A stretch of 64,000 nucleotides of DNA from a virus. Shown here in pieces: positions 30,073 to 42,100 of this stretch (position 1 is the stretch's first letter; the number at the start of each line of letters is the position of its first letter). Made by a program: the position numbers and the translations under genes. The notes under the pieces were generated by a model. That model made no database searches and had not been told where the DNA came from. It saw only the letters and a program-made list of their open reading frames with translations. Where the stretch lies: the IMG/VR virus record IMGVR_UViG_3300033153_000868, positions 50,220 through 114,219 of that record; one strand, given 5' to 3'.

Positions 30073-33000
30073 TTAAGCTTTATAAAGATGAGTCAAAATA
30101 TAATTTGGTGGAGACATGTTTCCTAACTCTTTTGCATCTTTATAATGTTTTCTATTTAATTTATCATATATACTTTTAGCTTTAGCTTCTTCATTAGTAC
30201 CATCATATATTCCATCCATATAATCTTTATACATCTGAAGCTTTTTCTTTTCTCCACCTATTTTATAATCTGGCATGTACTTACCCAATTGCTGAAATTT
30301 CAAATATTTAGCATTTTTCTTAACTCCTTCAGTATATGTCTTACCGTCATCTTTGCTTGAACCACCCCAATGTTTAGGAAGAGTATTAAACAAATCATTT
30401 CTATCTACACCTTCTCTATTGTTAGCTAAAAATGCTAATCTTAACACAGTAGCAATTGCTGCTTTCTCAGGATCTAACAAATCTTTATTAGATGTTATTC
30501 CAAATTTCTTTAAAATATTTATTTGTTTTTTATTTTCTGGTAAGTTTTTATCTTCTTTAGCTATATTTTCCCATCTAAGCTGAGTTAACCCAACACTATT
30601 ATAATCTTCTTGTGCACTTTTAGAATAAGTTGGTAAGTTAATATTTGATGATTGTGCTGCAATTGCTAATAAAGGAGAAACATTTGATAACTGATTAGTG
30701 GTATCTAATGTAAAACCTTCATATTTTTTAAACACATCAGGAGATGAAGTTACAGTAGGTAACAGATTAGTTGAACCTACTACTGGCAATTGACCTTTTT
30801 TATTTAGGTCAGCAACATATTTGTTGGCTCCTCTTAAAAGGTTACCTGATTTACTATGCGTGTCACCAAAATTAGATTCATTACCATAAATACCAAAAGC
30901 AATTCTAGCAATATCATTATATACATCACTAGGTATACCTGCTTCTTGCATTATTTGTTTCTTGTTATTTACTAAAGCATTTATAAATGGCTTTGTTGAA
31001 TTTTCTTGTTCTTCTTTATCTGATGTATCTGACGTAAAGAAATTACCAACAGATTTTAAACCTCCTGTTTCATTATACACATCTTCTTCAAAAGCCTGTT
31101 GATCAAACACTGGACGTATAGGTTGATAGTTTAATGTGTTTACAGTATAGTTAGATCCTTGTTGAGTTTGCTCACTACCTTTAGAGTCAATATAATTAGA
31201 TGCATATTTTTCTCTATTATCTTTAGACATTTTTAATACAGCTTGTCCATCAACCCATTGGAAATTATTACCTTCATCTTCTGGTAATATATATACTGCT
31301 GTACCTGCTGGCATTCCTAAATCATATAATGCTTGCAAATCACTACATTGACCATTTACACAGCCATTACTTGCTCTATTATTATCTATATTACCATCAT
31401 CAAATAAACCTTTTCTACCTTTTGTGGGTCCATGAATAGCTGTAGCTACATCTATATCAGTACCATCTGTATATAAATTAAATGAAGGAACACCTTTACC
31501 ACCATATTTATCAGGTGAATCAGCATAACTTTCTTTTATATAATACTTACCAGCACCTGTATTTTTATTACCGGCACTCCAATTAGGAATCCACTTACCA
31601 TTTCTTTTATCTTCATCTGTTATTTGTCCATCATTATTCAAATCCCACATTTTTGTTACAGTTAAAGCATCACCTTCATTAGCACCTGTAAGAACTTCAA
31701 AATCTAATACTGGTTTGCCACCCCTCCAAACTTCTAATCTTTTTGTTTTTTTGTTTACTATAACATAATGACCATTTGGATCATTAACCATTTGTGATTT
31801 TTTTATAATATCTTCATCAGATGAATCATTAATATTTCTTCTATCCTGATCCAACAGCTCAACATCTTGCCAAGTTTCTTCAATTTCATCTACTGGTTCA
31901 TATGAATCTTGAGGTATCCTTAGTTCTTGATTAACAAAAATTTCATTAATATTAGATATATCATTTTCTTGTGCTAACTTTCTTACTGTTGTACCATATT
32001 TAGTTGCTATTCTTCCAAGAGTATCACCAGACTTTACATCATAAAAAGCATATTTAGTTTTACTCTTTGGTAATTTTATTTCTTGATTTATTGAAATCTT
32101 ACTCGGATTAGCTATATCATTTAACTCAGCTATCTCATCTACAGTAGTTCCATATTTATCTGCTATTCTAGTTAAGTTATCTCCAGACTTTACAGTGTAT
32201 ATATTTAATTCTTCTTTTGGTTTTTCATTTTGTTTTTCTGGTTCACGTAAAGGGCCAACAAAAGAAGAGTTTAATTCTGGAAGTTCTTCAACATAATTAG
32301 ATGGCATCCATAATTGACTATAGTCATAACCTTCTTGCTCATTTTCTCTCACAGGTCCAGCAAATTGTTTTTCAGGAAGATCATCTTGATATTTATATAA
32401 TTGCTTATAGTAATCATATGCTTCATCAGTAGTTGTCTTTAGAAAATTTTCCTGTACATTAGGTCTGCCTTCTGTATTTTTATCAAACAAAATCATATCA
32501 ATATAATCTTGAGTTTCTTTAGGTAATCTAGAAACCCATTGAACATCATTATATATATCCAGACCTTCTTCTTTTAATTCATTTAGCAAATCTCTTGTAT
32601 TACCTCTACCCCAGTTATATGCTGCTAGTGTTTTAATCAATCTTACATCTTGATCTTGATTTTCCTTATTTATAAATGATGAGTTATACAATTCATTCAT
32701 AGACCATTCTTGGACATCATGATTTTGTTCAGGATCATATGGATCTATTTCTTTAACATTTTTTGCTTTCTTATAATCTGCTATAAGACTATCTCCTATT
32801 TGACCAAGACCCATATAACCTGCACTACTTTTAGCTTTTGGATTTAAGTTAGATTCAACAAAAGCTTGCTTATACAATAGATTAGGGTTAATACTATTTT
32901 TATTTTCTACCTTTTTATCAGAGTCTTTAGGGATATAGATTCTATCATAAAACTCATATGGTTTTATGGCTGCATTTGCTATACTGTTAAAATCATACTT

Positions 33001-36000
33001 ATCATATATAGAAAGATATTTCTGATCTTTTGCTTTGTCATAACCTACCTCAACTTGAAAATTTTGTAATGGATCAATATTCATAAATTGTTCTGGTGTT
33101 ACTTTACCATCAGAACCATCTTCAGTTTTACTCCAATAATCTTCTTTCATGTAACCCGCTAAGCCATCAACAGTTTCTTTATATCCTATAGGGAGATCTT
33201 TAAAGTCTGATATCATACTTTCTCTATCAAGTATATCATCTGATATTTTATAATATTGCACTCCTTCCTCTTTTGAATTGGTTGGTGAATATTCTGTTTG
33301 CTTTTGTATATATTTTTCTTTAGGATTAAGACCAAGCGCACGTGCCCATGCTTCTTCAGAAAAATCATAATCACCATCAGAATCAAACAAGGGTTTTGTT
33401 GGTTCTGTTATACCCAGTGCATTACCTATTGCACCAAATGCTTCTTTAGTAATGCTGCCAAAACCAGGATAACTTTCAGGTCTTACTTCTTGAAATATTT
33501 TAAATCTAGTTTCAAGATCAAGTTCTGGATTAAGTATGTCCTTAGTTTTTTTACCTAACCAATCATTAAAGCTATCTGCTTTTTCAGCAGCACCTTTTAA
33601 AACTGGTATTACTGCATCATCTAATGTATTACCTCCTCTTTGGTAGAGTTTATTAATTCTTTGCTGTGTATCTATTTGTTTGCTATTGGGTTTCCATTTT
33701 GATGGACCATAATAATCTATTATATCTTCATTGTCTACTCCGCTCATAGCAAGCTTAGCCTTTTCTTCAGAATCATATATTCCTATAGTTCCACCGGTAC
33801 TTATATCACGCACTATAATCCTTCCGTCACCTGTTTTTATAGATACTAATTGACTTTTAGATTTTTTTACAGGTTCTGAAAGTGGAGGCTTATCATTCAT
33901 GTCAAAATCAGACATCAGCTTTTGTAAAGGTTTTAACTCTGGCTTTTCTATAAATTGATGTCCAAGTTCATACCATGCACTTTTAATAGTGTCATTATTT
34001 TTAATAGATGTAAAACTATCAATTTTGTTATTTTCAGCATAATCTGGATAATATTTGTTTATCCATTGTCTAAATACACTTTCATCTACATCAGATGGTA
34101 AGTCTGATAAATTATATTTAATATCATGCGGTAATTTTAAAACAGGCATCTCAGGATATTGATCTGATAAATCAGCTGCTGGATCAAAGTATGGTATATG
34201 TTTTAAGTTACTTTTGTTGCTGACTCCAGGATTTGCACCTACTTTAGCTTTACCATACTTTCCTAATGTTTGTATTGCATTTTGCCAATCCGGATTATTC
34301 TCCTGCCAATTTTCTCTTTCTTTAACTGTATTAAAAGTTGTGTCTTTATATTGATTATACCAAACATCTTTATAAAGTTCTTTTGCTTTTTCTATATCTG
34401 CTATGCTTTGATTTCTTTTATTCAATTCTATCTGATAAGCCTTACGTGCTGCATCATTTTCTAATTGTTTTTCTCTTACTCTTGGGTCAAATATTGATTC
34501 ATATACATCATCCTCATTATATCTAATGTTTACATTTTCATCCGGTGTATAAAATCTATTTAGCACTTCAAGACCAGATTGAGCATACCGTAATTTATCT
34601 TTGCTGTCATCTGCAGATGAAATCTCATTTAATTGATTAAAAATCTCATCATTACTATATACATCCTGTAATTGCATTAATGGATTGTAACCATCTGACT
34701 CTCCTCTGTTTAACTCTGAAGTTCTATCAATTATTTGTTGAAATTTTTCTCTAGTTAATGGCTCAGTCATAGGATCATATATTCCTAGATCTTTTGCTGC
34801 TGACCTAATTGTATTTAATCTAGTTCTAGCTTCAGTAGGATCAGAAACATAATCTCCCCAGGGGCTTCTCTCTATTTCTATCTGTCCTTCTTTTACAGAC
34901 CCATCTCTATTAAAAGCTACTATGGGATTACCATCTGCATCATAGGTTCCATAGCTTGCTATATCAATATTATTTATTATAGGATTTCCATCATCATCAT
35001 ACCCCTCTATATTAACCCTTTCGTCTTCAAATCTTTTAATAGTTTTTTGAGGTATAAGTCTATCTGAATTAAGGTTTTTATATATCTGTATAGCCCTATC
35101 TTCAAGATCGTTTGTTTCTTGGCCAGTAATATAATTATATGCTTGATTTGCCAAAGCAACATAGTTTGGTAAAACTACACTGCTTGGTCTAGTACTTAGT
35201 GAAGCATTTGCTAAAGCAATTTTATCTCCAATGCTTAAGTTATCTTTATATCTTTTTAATGTATCTTTTCCAACTCTATCTCCACTATGGCCTACTTCAT
35301 GTTCAAAAGTGTTTTCATAAACATGCCCTTCATGATCAGTATGTGATGGTTTAAAAAATTCAAGTTCACCATTCTTACTCCAAGATGTTGCACCTACACC
35401 TTCATCTTCGTGTGTATTAGGATTTACTATTATAGGTACGTTTTGTAAATTACCTATTCTACTATTAGTTATAAATTCAGCATCATCATTTGGACCAACT
35501 TCATTTGCTAATATTTTTTTATACATGGGTGAATCTAACCATTGTCTTTGAAATGAATTATCAACACTTTCTTGATTAGGTACAACTCCTTTAATATCAT
35601 TTACTTCACCCCTTAACTGAAATTTAGGTTTCCAAGAACCTTCTCCAAACTTTATAGCAGCTTCTTTATCTGCTCCAAAGTCTATAAGCTCACCTCTTCT
35701 TTTAGCTTCTTCATATGCTTCTTTCCAAGGTTTATTAGACATATCAACCCAAGTACCATCCGGATCTTGGAATAATGTTGGAAATGAAAACCAGTTCTTT
35801 CCATCTAAAGTTTCAGTAGCCATAAGGTGTGTTGACTCACTACCATCAGGATTTTTTCTAGCACCTTGTCTTTTAGGTACTTCAATACCATTTTGAGCCA
35901 TAGGCGTTTCCATTACCATATCACCTGGAAATTGATATTCATTTTCAGGCATCATCATTTGTGAATTACCAAGGTTATCTACACCCATAATAGGAAAGTC

Positions 36001-36159
36001 TACATCTTTCATGCTTATGTTTCCTGACGGAATGAAATTAACCGGATTGGTTTTATCTGGGCTATCATTTCTATACCCATCTACAGATATATATTGTGTT
36101 ATATCTATTAAGAACTCATTTGGTCCTCCTGGTAATCCTATGCTCTTTCTTTTTCCCAT
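30073..36159 (-). CDS. Multi-domain peptidoglycan-active virion protein: metallopeptidase, lytic transglycosylase, two LysM, L,D-transpeptidase, second lysozyme-like domain
   Basis: 2028 residues; ATG 36159 overlaps the nozzle-gene stop by one base (TAATG), so translation is probably coupled. Domains in order: HEVGH at 287-291 (zinc peptidase motif); an EF-hand-like DSDGDYDF loop near base 33375; a soluble lytic transglycosylase-like region with Glu1102 in FVESNLNP followed by SAGYMGLGQIG; two LysM repeats at about 1318-1362 (VKSGDNLTRIADKYGTT) and 1372-1415 (VKSGDTLGRIATKYGTT); a YkuD-type L,D-transpeptidase at about 1460-1620 with His1576 and SNGCVN (Cys1600), containing an EF-hand-like DLNNDGQITDED insert; and a second transglycosylase-like region with Glu1761 in YGNESNF followed by SVGLTQLRW. 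The protein most likely acts on the murein layer during DNA entry. LysM would bind glycan and the transglycosylases cut it. The role of the transpeptidase (resealing, attachment or cutting) is open. Confidence 0.85.
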   Translation of the reverse strand: MGKRKSIGLPGGPNEFLIDITQYISVDGYRNDSPDKTNPVNFIPSGNISMKDVDFPIMGVDNLGNSQMMMPENEYQFPGDMVMETPMAQNGIEVPKRQGARKNPDGSESTHLMATETLDGKNWFSFPTLFQDPDGTWVDMSNKPWKEAYEEAKRRGELIDFGADKEAAIKFGEGSWKPKFQLRGEVNDIKGVVPNQESVDNSFQRQWLDSPMYKKILANEVGPNDDAEFITNSRIGNLQNVPIIVNPNTHEDEGVGATSWSKNGELEFFKPSHTDHEGHVYENTFEHEVGHSGDRVGKDTLKRYKDNLSIGDKIALANASLSTRPSSVVLPNYVALANQAYNYITGQETNDLEDRAIQIYKNLNSDRLIPQKTIKRFEDERVNIEGYDDDGNPIINNIDIASYGTYDADGNPIVAFNRDGSVKEGQIEIERSPWGDYVSDPTEARTRLNTIRSAAKDLGIYDPMTEPLTREKFQQIIDRTSELNRGESDGYNPLMQLQDVYSNDEIFNQLNEISSADDSKDKLRYAQSGLEVLNRFYTPDENVNIRYNEDDVYESIFDPRVREKQLENDAARKAYQIELNKRNQSIADIEKAKELYKDVWYNQYKDTTFNTVKERENWQENNPDWQNAIQTLGKYGKAKVGANPGVSNKSNLKHIPYFDPAADLSDQYPEMPVLKLPHDIKYNLSDLPSDVDESVFRQWINKYYPDYAENNKIDSFTSIKNNDTIKSAWYELGHQFIEKPELKPLQKLMSDFDMNDKPPLSEPVKKSKSQLVSIKTGDGRIIVRDISTGGTIGIYDSEEKAKLAMSGVDNEDIIDYYGPSKWKPNSKQIDTQQRINKLYQRGGNTLDDAVIPVLKGAAEKADSFNDWLGKKTKDILNPELDLETRFKIFQEVRPESYPGFGSITKEAFGAIGNALGITEPTKPLFDSDGDYDFSEEAWARALGLNPKEKYIQKQTEYSPTNSKEEGVQYYKISDDILDRESMISDFKDLPIGYKETVDGLAGYMKEDYWSKTEDGSDGKVTPEQFMNIDPLQNFQVEVGYDKAKDQKYLSIYDKYDFNSIANAAIKPYEFYDRIYIPKDSDKKVENKNSINPNLLYKQAFVESNLNPKAKSSAGYMGLGQIGDSLIADYKKAKNVKEIDPYDPEQNHDVQEWSMNELYNSSFINKENQDQDVRLIKTLAAYNWGRGNTRDLLNELKEEGLDIYNDVQWVSRLPKETQDYIDMILFDKNTEGRPNVQENFLKTTTDEAYDYYKQLYKYQDDLPEKQFAGPVRENEQEGYDYSQLWMPSNYVEELPELNSSFVGPLREPEKQNEKPKEELNIYTVKSGDNLTRIADKYGTTVDEIAELNDIANPSKISINQEIKLPKSKTKYAFYDVKSGDTLGRIATKYGTTVRKLAQENDISNINEIFVNQELRIPQDSYEPVDEIEETWQDVELLDQDRRNINDSSDEDIIKKSQMVNDPNGHYVIVNKKTKRLEVWRGGKPVLDFEVLTGANEGDALTVTKMWDLNNDGQITDEDKRNGKWIPNWSAGNKNTGAGKYYIKESYADSPDKYGGKGVPSFNLYTDGTDIDVATAIHGPTKGRKGLFDDGNIDNNRASNGCVNGQCSDLQALYDLGMPAGTAVYILPEDEGNNFQWVDGQAVLKMSKDNREKYASNYIDSKGSEQTQQGSNYTVNTLNYQPIRPVFDQQAFEEDVYNETGGLKSVGNFFTSDTSDKEEQENSTKPFINALVNNKKQIMQEAGIPSDVYNDIARIAFGIYGNESNFGDTHSKSGNLLRGANKYVADLNKKGQLPVVGSTNLLPTVTSSPDVFKKYEGFTLDTTNQLSNVSPLLAIAAQSSNINLPTYSKSAQEDYNSVGLTQLRWENIAKEDKNLPENKKQINILKKFGITSNKDLLDPEKAAIATVLRLAFLANNREGVDRNDLFNTLPKHWGGSSKDDGKTYTEGVKKNAKYLKFQQLGKYMPDYKIGGEKKKLQMYKDYMDGIYDGTNEEAKAKSIYDKLNRKHYKDAKELGNMSPPNYILTHLYKA

Positions 36160-39100
36160 TATCTTTGTGATAGTAAAAGTTTAGTATTATTAAGTCTAAG
36201 CAGCATTTTTCTGTTGCCTGATACATTCCTACGTAAAATAACATTATTAGAGTAGTGTCTAAACTTCTTACGTTCCGTTTGACTTTTACCGTAATTAATG
36301 TTAGTTTGATTTAAAGGTCTAATATATCCATTACATGATGTGTCAAATATTGGTTGTTCTGCATTTGTAAACTCACCTCTATCATTAGTCACATCCCAGA
36401 ATTGATTAAATCTAAATTTATGTTCTACTTTAGAAACTAGTATTTGTATACCATTAAATCCAATAGAAGGAAAATCTAAATTAGTCCAAGGGCTGTTAAC
36501 CGGTTGTGGATTTAGTAATAGTAAACCTGATGTTTGATCATTATTATAAATAATAGAAGCATCAAAGTTAAAATCTAAATCTTCCCATTTATCTCCACCA
36601 CACATGTTGTATTGTGGATCTCCTTTATATACATAAGTTTCTAATTGATATTCAAAACTTCTTATGGTATTAACCGCTTGTCCAGTATTAGATATCAAAT
36701 CTATTTCCCATGGGTAGTCTTCACCATAATAATTTGCAAAAGAGTCACATCTTACATTGTGTCTCCAAAAACCACCCACTTTATAATTAGGCTGTAAAGA
36801 ATCATAATAAAAATAGTTACACTGCTTAGGGTTTGATTGAACAAAATCTGGATTTCCAATCTGATAAAGTAAAGGTGGTGTATCTGGACATTCACCTGTC
36901 TCAGTTAAAACAGAACCCGGTACAGTAGAAGGTGGACATTCACATGTAACTTTCCTACATATCGGTCTTTCATTTTCTAGATCACTACATGTTCCACTAG
37001 CCTGATCATATACATTTCCATTTGATGCATCTGGATAAACTAATGTATATCCTGTTGGACATTCACAAACAAAATCACTACCACATATACTTGATGTTAT
37101 TTCTTGAGCAACAACATCCCAATTAGAAATAGGATAATTTGCATTTATATTAGATTGAATCCCATATATATAAGCACTAGTTGTTGATCCAGCTGTACCA
37201 CTAGTTATAGTAATATTTTGACCATATTGACAAACTATATTGTTTAAAGCTGCACTTTGAGGTTGACCGGGTCCTCCTGGATAAGGTGAATTAACTCCAC
37301 AAAATACAGTATACATAAATTGAAAATTAGGAGCAGCATTACTTACTGTTTGAATTGTTGGAGATTGCAAATTACATTGAGGACCTGGGTTATTACCAGT
37401 ATCTGTAACAGTAATAACAATTCTTCTATAGCTTGGATCATTTTGTCTTGCTGGATAATTTGCTGCTAAACTTGATGATCCCGTTTGTTGAGCTAAACTA
37501 ATTGCCTGGTTCATACCTGCAGCTGTTGCAGTGTTACCACCATACCAATTATTTATGTACCAAGTTTGTACATTAGCAGAACTAACATTATCTGACATTG
37601 AAACAGGGCTAATAAATGCTCCATTTCCAGTTGTCCAACTTCTTTGTTGATTATTACCAGACCAACTTGTAAAACCAATTTGCATAGAACCTCCGTTTAA
37701 TGCATTTTGTATTTCTGGTTGATCAACAAAAGACATCACCCATTGTAACTGTGCAAAAGCTCTAGTCCCATTGTTTTGTGGGTTACCCGTACTACCAGAA
37801 GTATCCATTGCTACTACAATATCAATAAGACATGCTTGAGGACCTCCCGATATAATTGAGTCACGGTTATCTACAATAACTTCTGCAAGTTCTGTTGTAT
37901 TAATTCCTATTTCACATAAACCTGTACTAGGATTAAAATTATAACCCGGAGGACATTGCGGAACAGTTGTCTCAACAGTCTTTGTAGTAAAGAAGTGATT
38001 TATACTTGGTAAAGCTAACTCAGGATGCCAATCATGAAAAGATATCCATGCTTTAGATTTTGGGTCATAACTAATAGTCCATGAACAATCATCAAAATAT
38101 ATTGGATCACCAATATCAATACTTACTGGCACTCTTGCCTCACCTCTTATCTCTATTGGTCTAACTGGTCTATCAACAAATGTTGCTTGACCAATATAAT
38201 CAGGTTTTAATTGATAATCTTTTTTCATAAAGTAGACTACATCATCTACTGAATCATACATTACTTGACATCCTACTCCTGCTACAGGATTATCTGTCCA
38301 TTGTGTATTTTCTGAACTTGGAAATTGTTTTATAAATCTAGAAGGTAAATATTTAGCAAACCACCATTTCATTCCGTTATTAGATATAGGATCTAAACCT
38401 TTACCTCCATACTGAAATATTTTACCTTGTTGTTGAGATATAAAGAATAATCCAAGTGGTGTATTAATAACACCTCTTAAACTCTCACATGAACCATATT
38501 CATTTGATATGTCTGCATTAGCTACATTTTGAAACGGTTGACTAAATAAACCTCCATCACCTATAGTAAGCTTTGTATCTAATTGAGTTTTCAGTGTATC
38601 AAGACCCTGAAACATTTGTGGAGATAAGTATGGGAAAAATACTAATGCACCACTTTTGTTTATAGGTTTAATTACACTTACTTCATTTTTAAAATCTTTG
38701 TAATTGTTATTTAAAAATACTCTCCAATAATCTCTTTTTGATTCTTCTTGCGCTTGTAATGAATAAATTAATCTTTTTGGATAACTAACAAAACAATTTG
38801 CTGCAACATAGGGATCATAATCTCTAGGTTGAATTTGACCAAAAGATGACATTTGAGTAGGGAATCTACTTGGACTTAATGATTCATCATACTTGTAAAA
38901 ATTATCATCTTTTTCTATTCTTGCATGAAAGAGCTCATTTAAATCATTATAATCATATACATTATAGATTCTTTTTTTAGGTTCATCTTCCCAATCTCTT
39001 TGATCTAAATTTACTTCTGATTCAACATAAAAATCTAAGATTCCATTTACATGAGAATAAATATATGCAAATGCCATAGACAATGCAGGATTAGGATCAC

Positions 39101-42100
39101 TACCATTATTAAATATACTACCCCAAGAGGTGTTTGTTGAATTACTTGTTCTATCTAAATAAAATAAATCATTTGGCATCAATGCTGTAGCAGCATTTGA
39201 ACTACCTAATCCAAGAGTAACAAACTTTTGTGCTAAAGGTGTTAAATCAAATCTTTGTGAGTTTAACCAGTATCTTGGATATGGTATATTTACATATAAT
39301 GAATAATCAAAAGTATAACCATCAGGTTGACCTAATAAAAATCTTGTAAAAATAGGCATTATGGTTTTTTCAGTATATCTACCTATAAATGTGTCTCCAC
39401 TAAAAATTGGATCACTAGTATACATATATTGATTTGGTAATGTTGAATCTAACAATTGAATGCAAGATCTCATTGGTATTTGTTTTATACCATCTAGTTG
39501 ACCATACTGATTATCAAAATTAAATTTAAGAGCACCATAGTATGCAGATATATTACTTTTTCTTGCTTGTTTATATTTTTGAAAATATGAGTTACTATGT
39601 GGTGCAGGGTTTGAGTTTTGATATACTCCAGCTGAGCTTAATGATACATCTAATGATCCACCTATAGTATATCTTGATTTATCTTTTACATCAGGATCAG
39701 TAAGACTTTTTTCTAAACTTACAGCTACTGTAGAAGGTCTAAATAAATTATTAATTTTATAGTTACCATTATCAAATGTCTGAAATGATTGTCCAATATA
39801 GTTAGAGTCTGAATTTTTAATTCTCCATAAACCATTTGTTTGCTTATTAAAATTACTAAAGAACCCAAATGAATTGTGTTTTAAGACAAAACTATTTGAT
39901 GACTGCATGTTATATATTAGCTCTAAAAACTCATTACCTCCAGCTGCTATATTAGCTTTAGAAGTTTGAGCTGACATCCATATTTTTAAAAATATAGGTA
40001 TTGATGAAAAGTTGTTATCTGATGTCCATGCTATTTCTTCACTACCACCACGCATACCTGGCAAATTACCTATAGCTTGTGATAAACCCATCTGAATTTT
40101 TTCAGTAGCATAATTAGCAGCACCACCCACCCATAAGTCTGCTACACCAGTAGCTGAATCTAATAAAGCTTCAAGAAGTACTGATATAACTGATTGACCA
40201 GTATTAGCAGCAACATTTGCTAAAGAATATGCTGCTTGTGCAAAACCTGGTTGATTACCAATACCAGCTAATCCTCCAAAGGATCCTGACTGTGATGTCA
40301 TATTACCAGCAGCACCAACCCTTCTAACATTTTTAGTACCCCTTACTTGTCTTATTGCATAACCTAATCCTATAACTCCAGATATTATAGCTGCACCATT
40401 TCTTAATAATTTAAATTGAGGATGATCCTCGGATGGTTGAAATGTTCCACTTGCACTACCTGATAACTGACCGTATATTTTAGTTTCATATGCATTCAAA
40501 AAAGGTTTAGTAAACATAAGCTCTGGTGAAGAAAAAGTAAAAACTTTTCTTGAATATCCACTTGGCTCACCATTAATATCTGGTTCATCTCCTAATGCTT
40601 TATAATCATCTAATGATTCACCAAATGAATGAACACCGTCAGTTCTATTTAGTATATTATTTCCGCCTTTATGGAAATATACATCTGGTCTTAAATCATT
40701 ATATGGATAATTAGGATATAAACCTTGTACATCTCCACCAATTAAATTTTCTGCATTTGGTACAGTATACTTACGCATGTTTCTAAATAAACCTTTTCCT
40801 AAAATAGATTTTGCACCTAATCTAGATCCACGTAGTATTTCATAACCAACTACATTTTCTATGTAAGATCCATCATTATATTTAGGTCTCCCAATATTGC
40901 TAAACTCAACCCCTAGTATATTTATTTCGTCTCCATTTGAGCTTGTTAAATGCAATGGAGAAGTATTACCTCCTATTGATTCATCAGGCATTTTATGATG
41001 CCTTATTGGTTTACCACATAAGTCACCCCATATATCTGGTCTATTTGATGGATAAAGTTCTGTTGATTCCCAATACCCCATTTCACCTCTACCAGTAATT
41101 TTAGTTTCATCAGGTAAAGCGGTTATTGCAGTAGAAGTAATTGAAGCTGTATTGTATACTTTAAAAAGAGGATCTCCAGTTGGGTTTAGTACATTATTAC
41201 CATTTATAATTTCGTTCTCCATTGTCCCATTATACATTTCAGGTGCTCTACCTGGTATATGATATGATGAAGATCTTTCTCCTGTGTTATATATCCATCT
41301 TATAAAGAATGCATATTGTTCATCACGCAATAACCCTGTTCTATTACCGCCTTTAGAATAATATGTAGATGGTACAGAATTAATTACCCAATTTGTTTTT
41401 ATTTCATTTGCAATAGGTTGATAATTAAAATCAAATTGTTCTGTTGGTCCTTGTCTTATTAACCAATCATTAACCACAAACATAGATTCAGACTTTTCAT
41501 AAGCTGGACTTCTAAGAGGTATCAATTTTAAATCTATAGCTGATAATGACTCGTCTATAAAGTCAATGTTTATTGTGCTTACTTGAGTACTATATAAACC
41601 AATTCTTTTTGCTGAGGTTTGCCCTTGATTTCTTCTTAATATAACTAACTCAAAATAATCATAGTCTAAATCTAAATTAGAAAAATTTATGTCCAATGAT
41701 CCTCCAGTTCCTTCATGATTCCATAGTGTCTGAATATTAGATATACCTATATAATCAGTTACTCTTTGTTCATTTTCTGTATAGCCTACAAAAACTTGAT
41801 AAGCACCATTAGCCAACATTCCGCCATCAATAGACTTTTCTAAAGTAATGCAGGGTGTATCTAAAAGAGGTGCTAACCTTATTTGCTCACAGTCTAATGA
41901 TTTTGGTTCAATAATTTCATATTCTACACAGTCAGAACCATCTATATCTGGACCAGATATTTGAATTTTTTTCCAAGGTATATCATCTATATTTAGAGCT
42001 CTTGATGGATTGTTTGCATCATCCCAATATACTTCCCATGTACAATCAAAATTTTCTTTTGCTGCACCAACAATTAAATGCTTTTTACTAAAGTTTAAAC

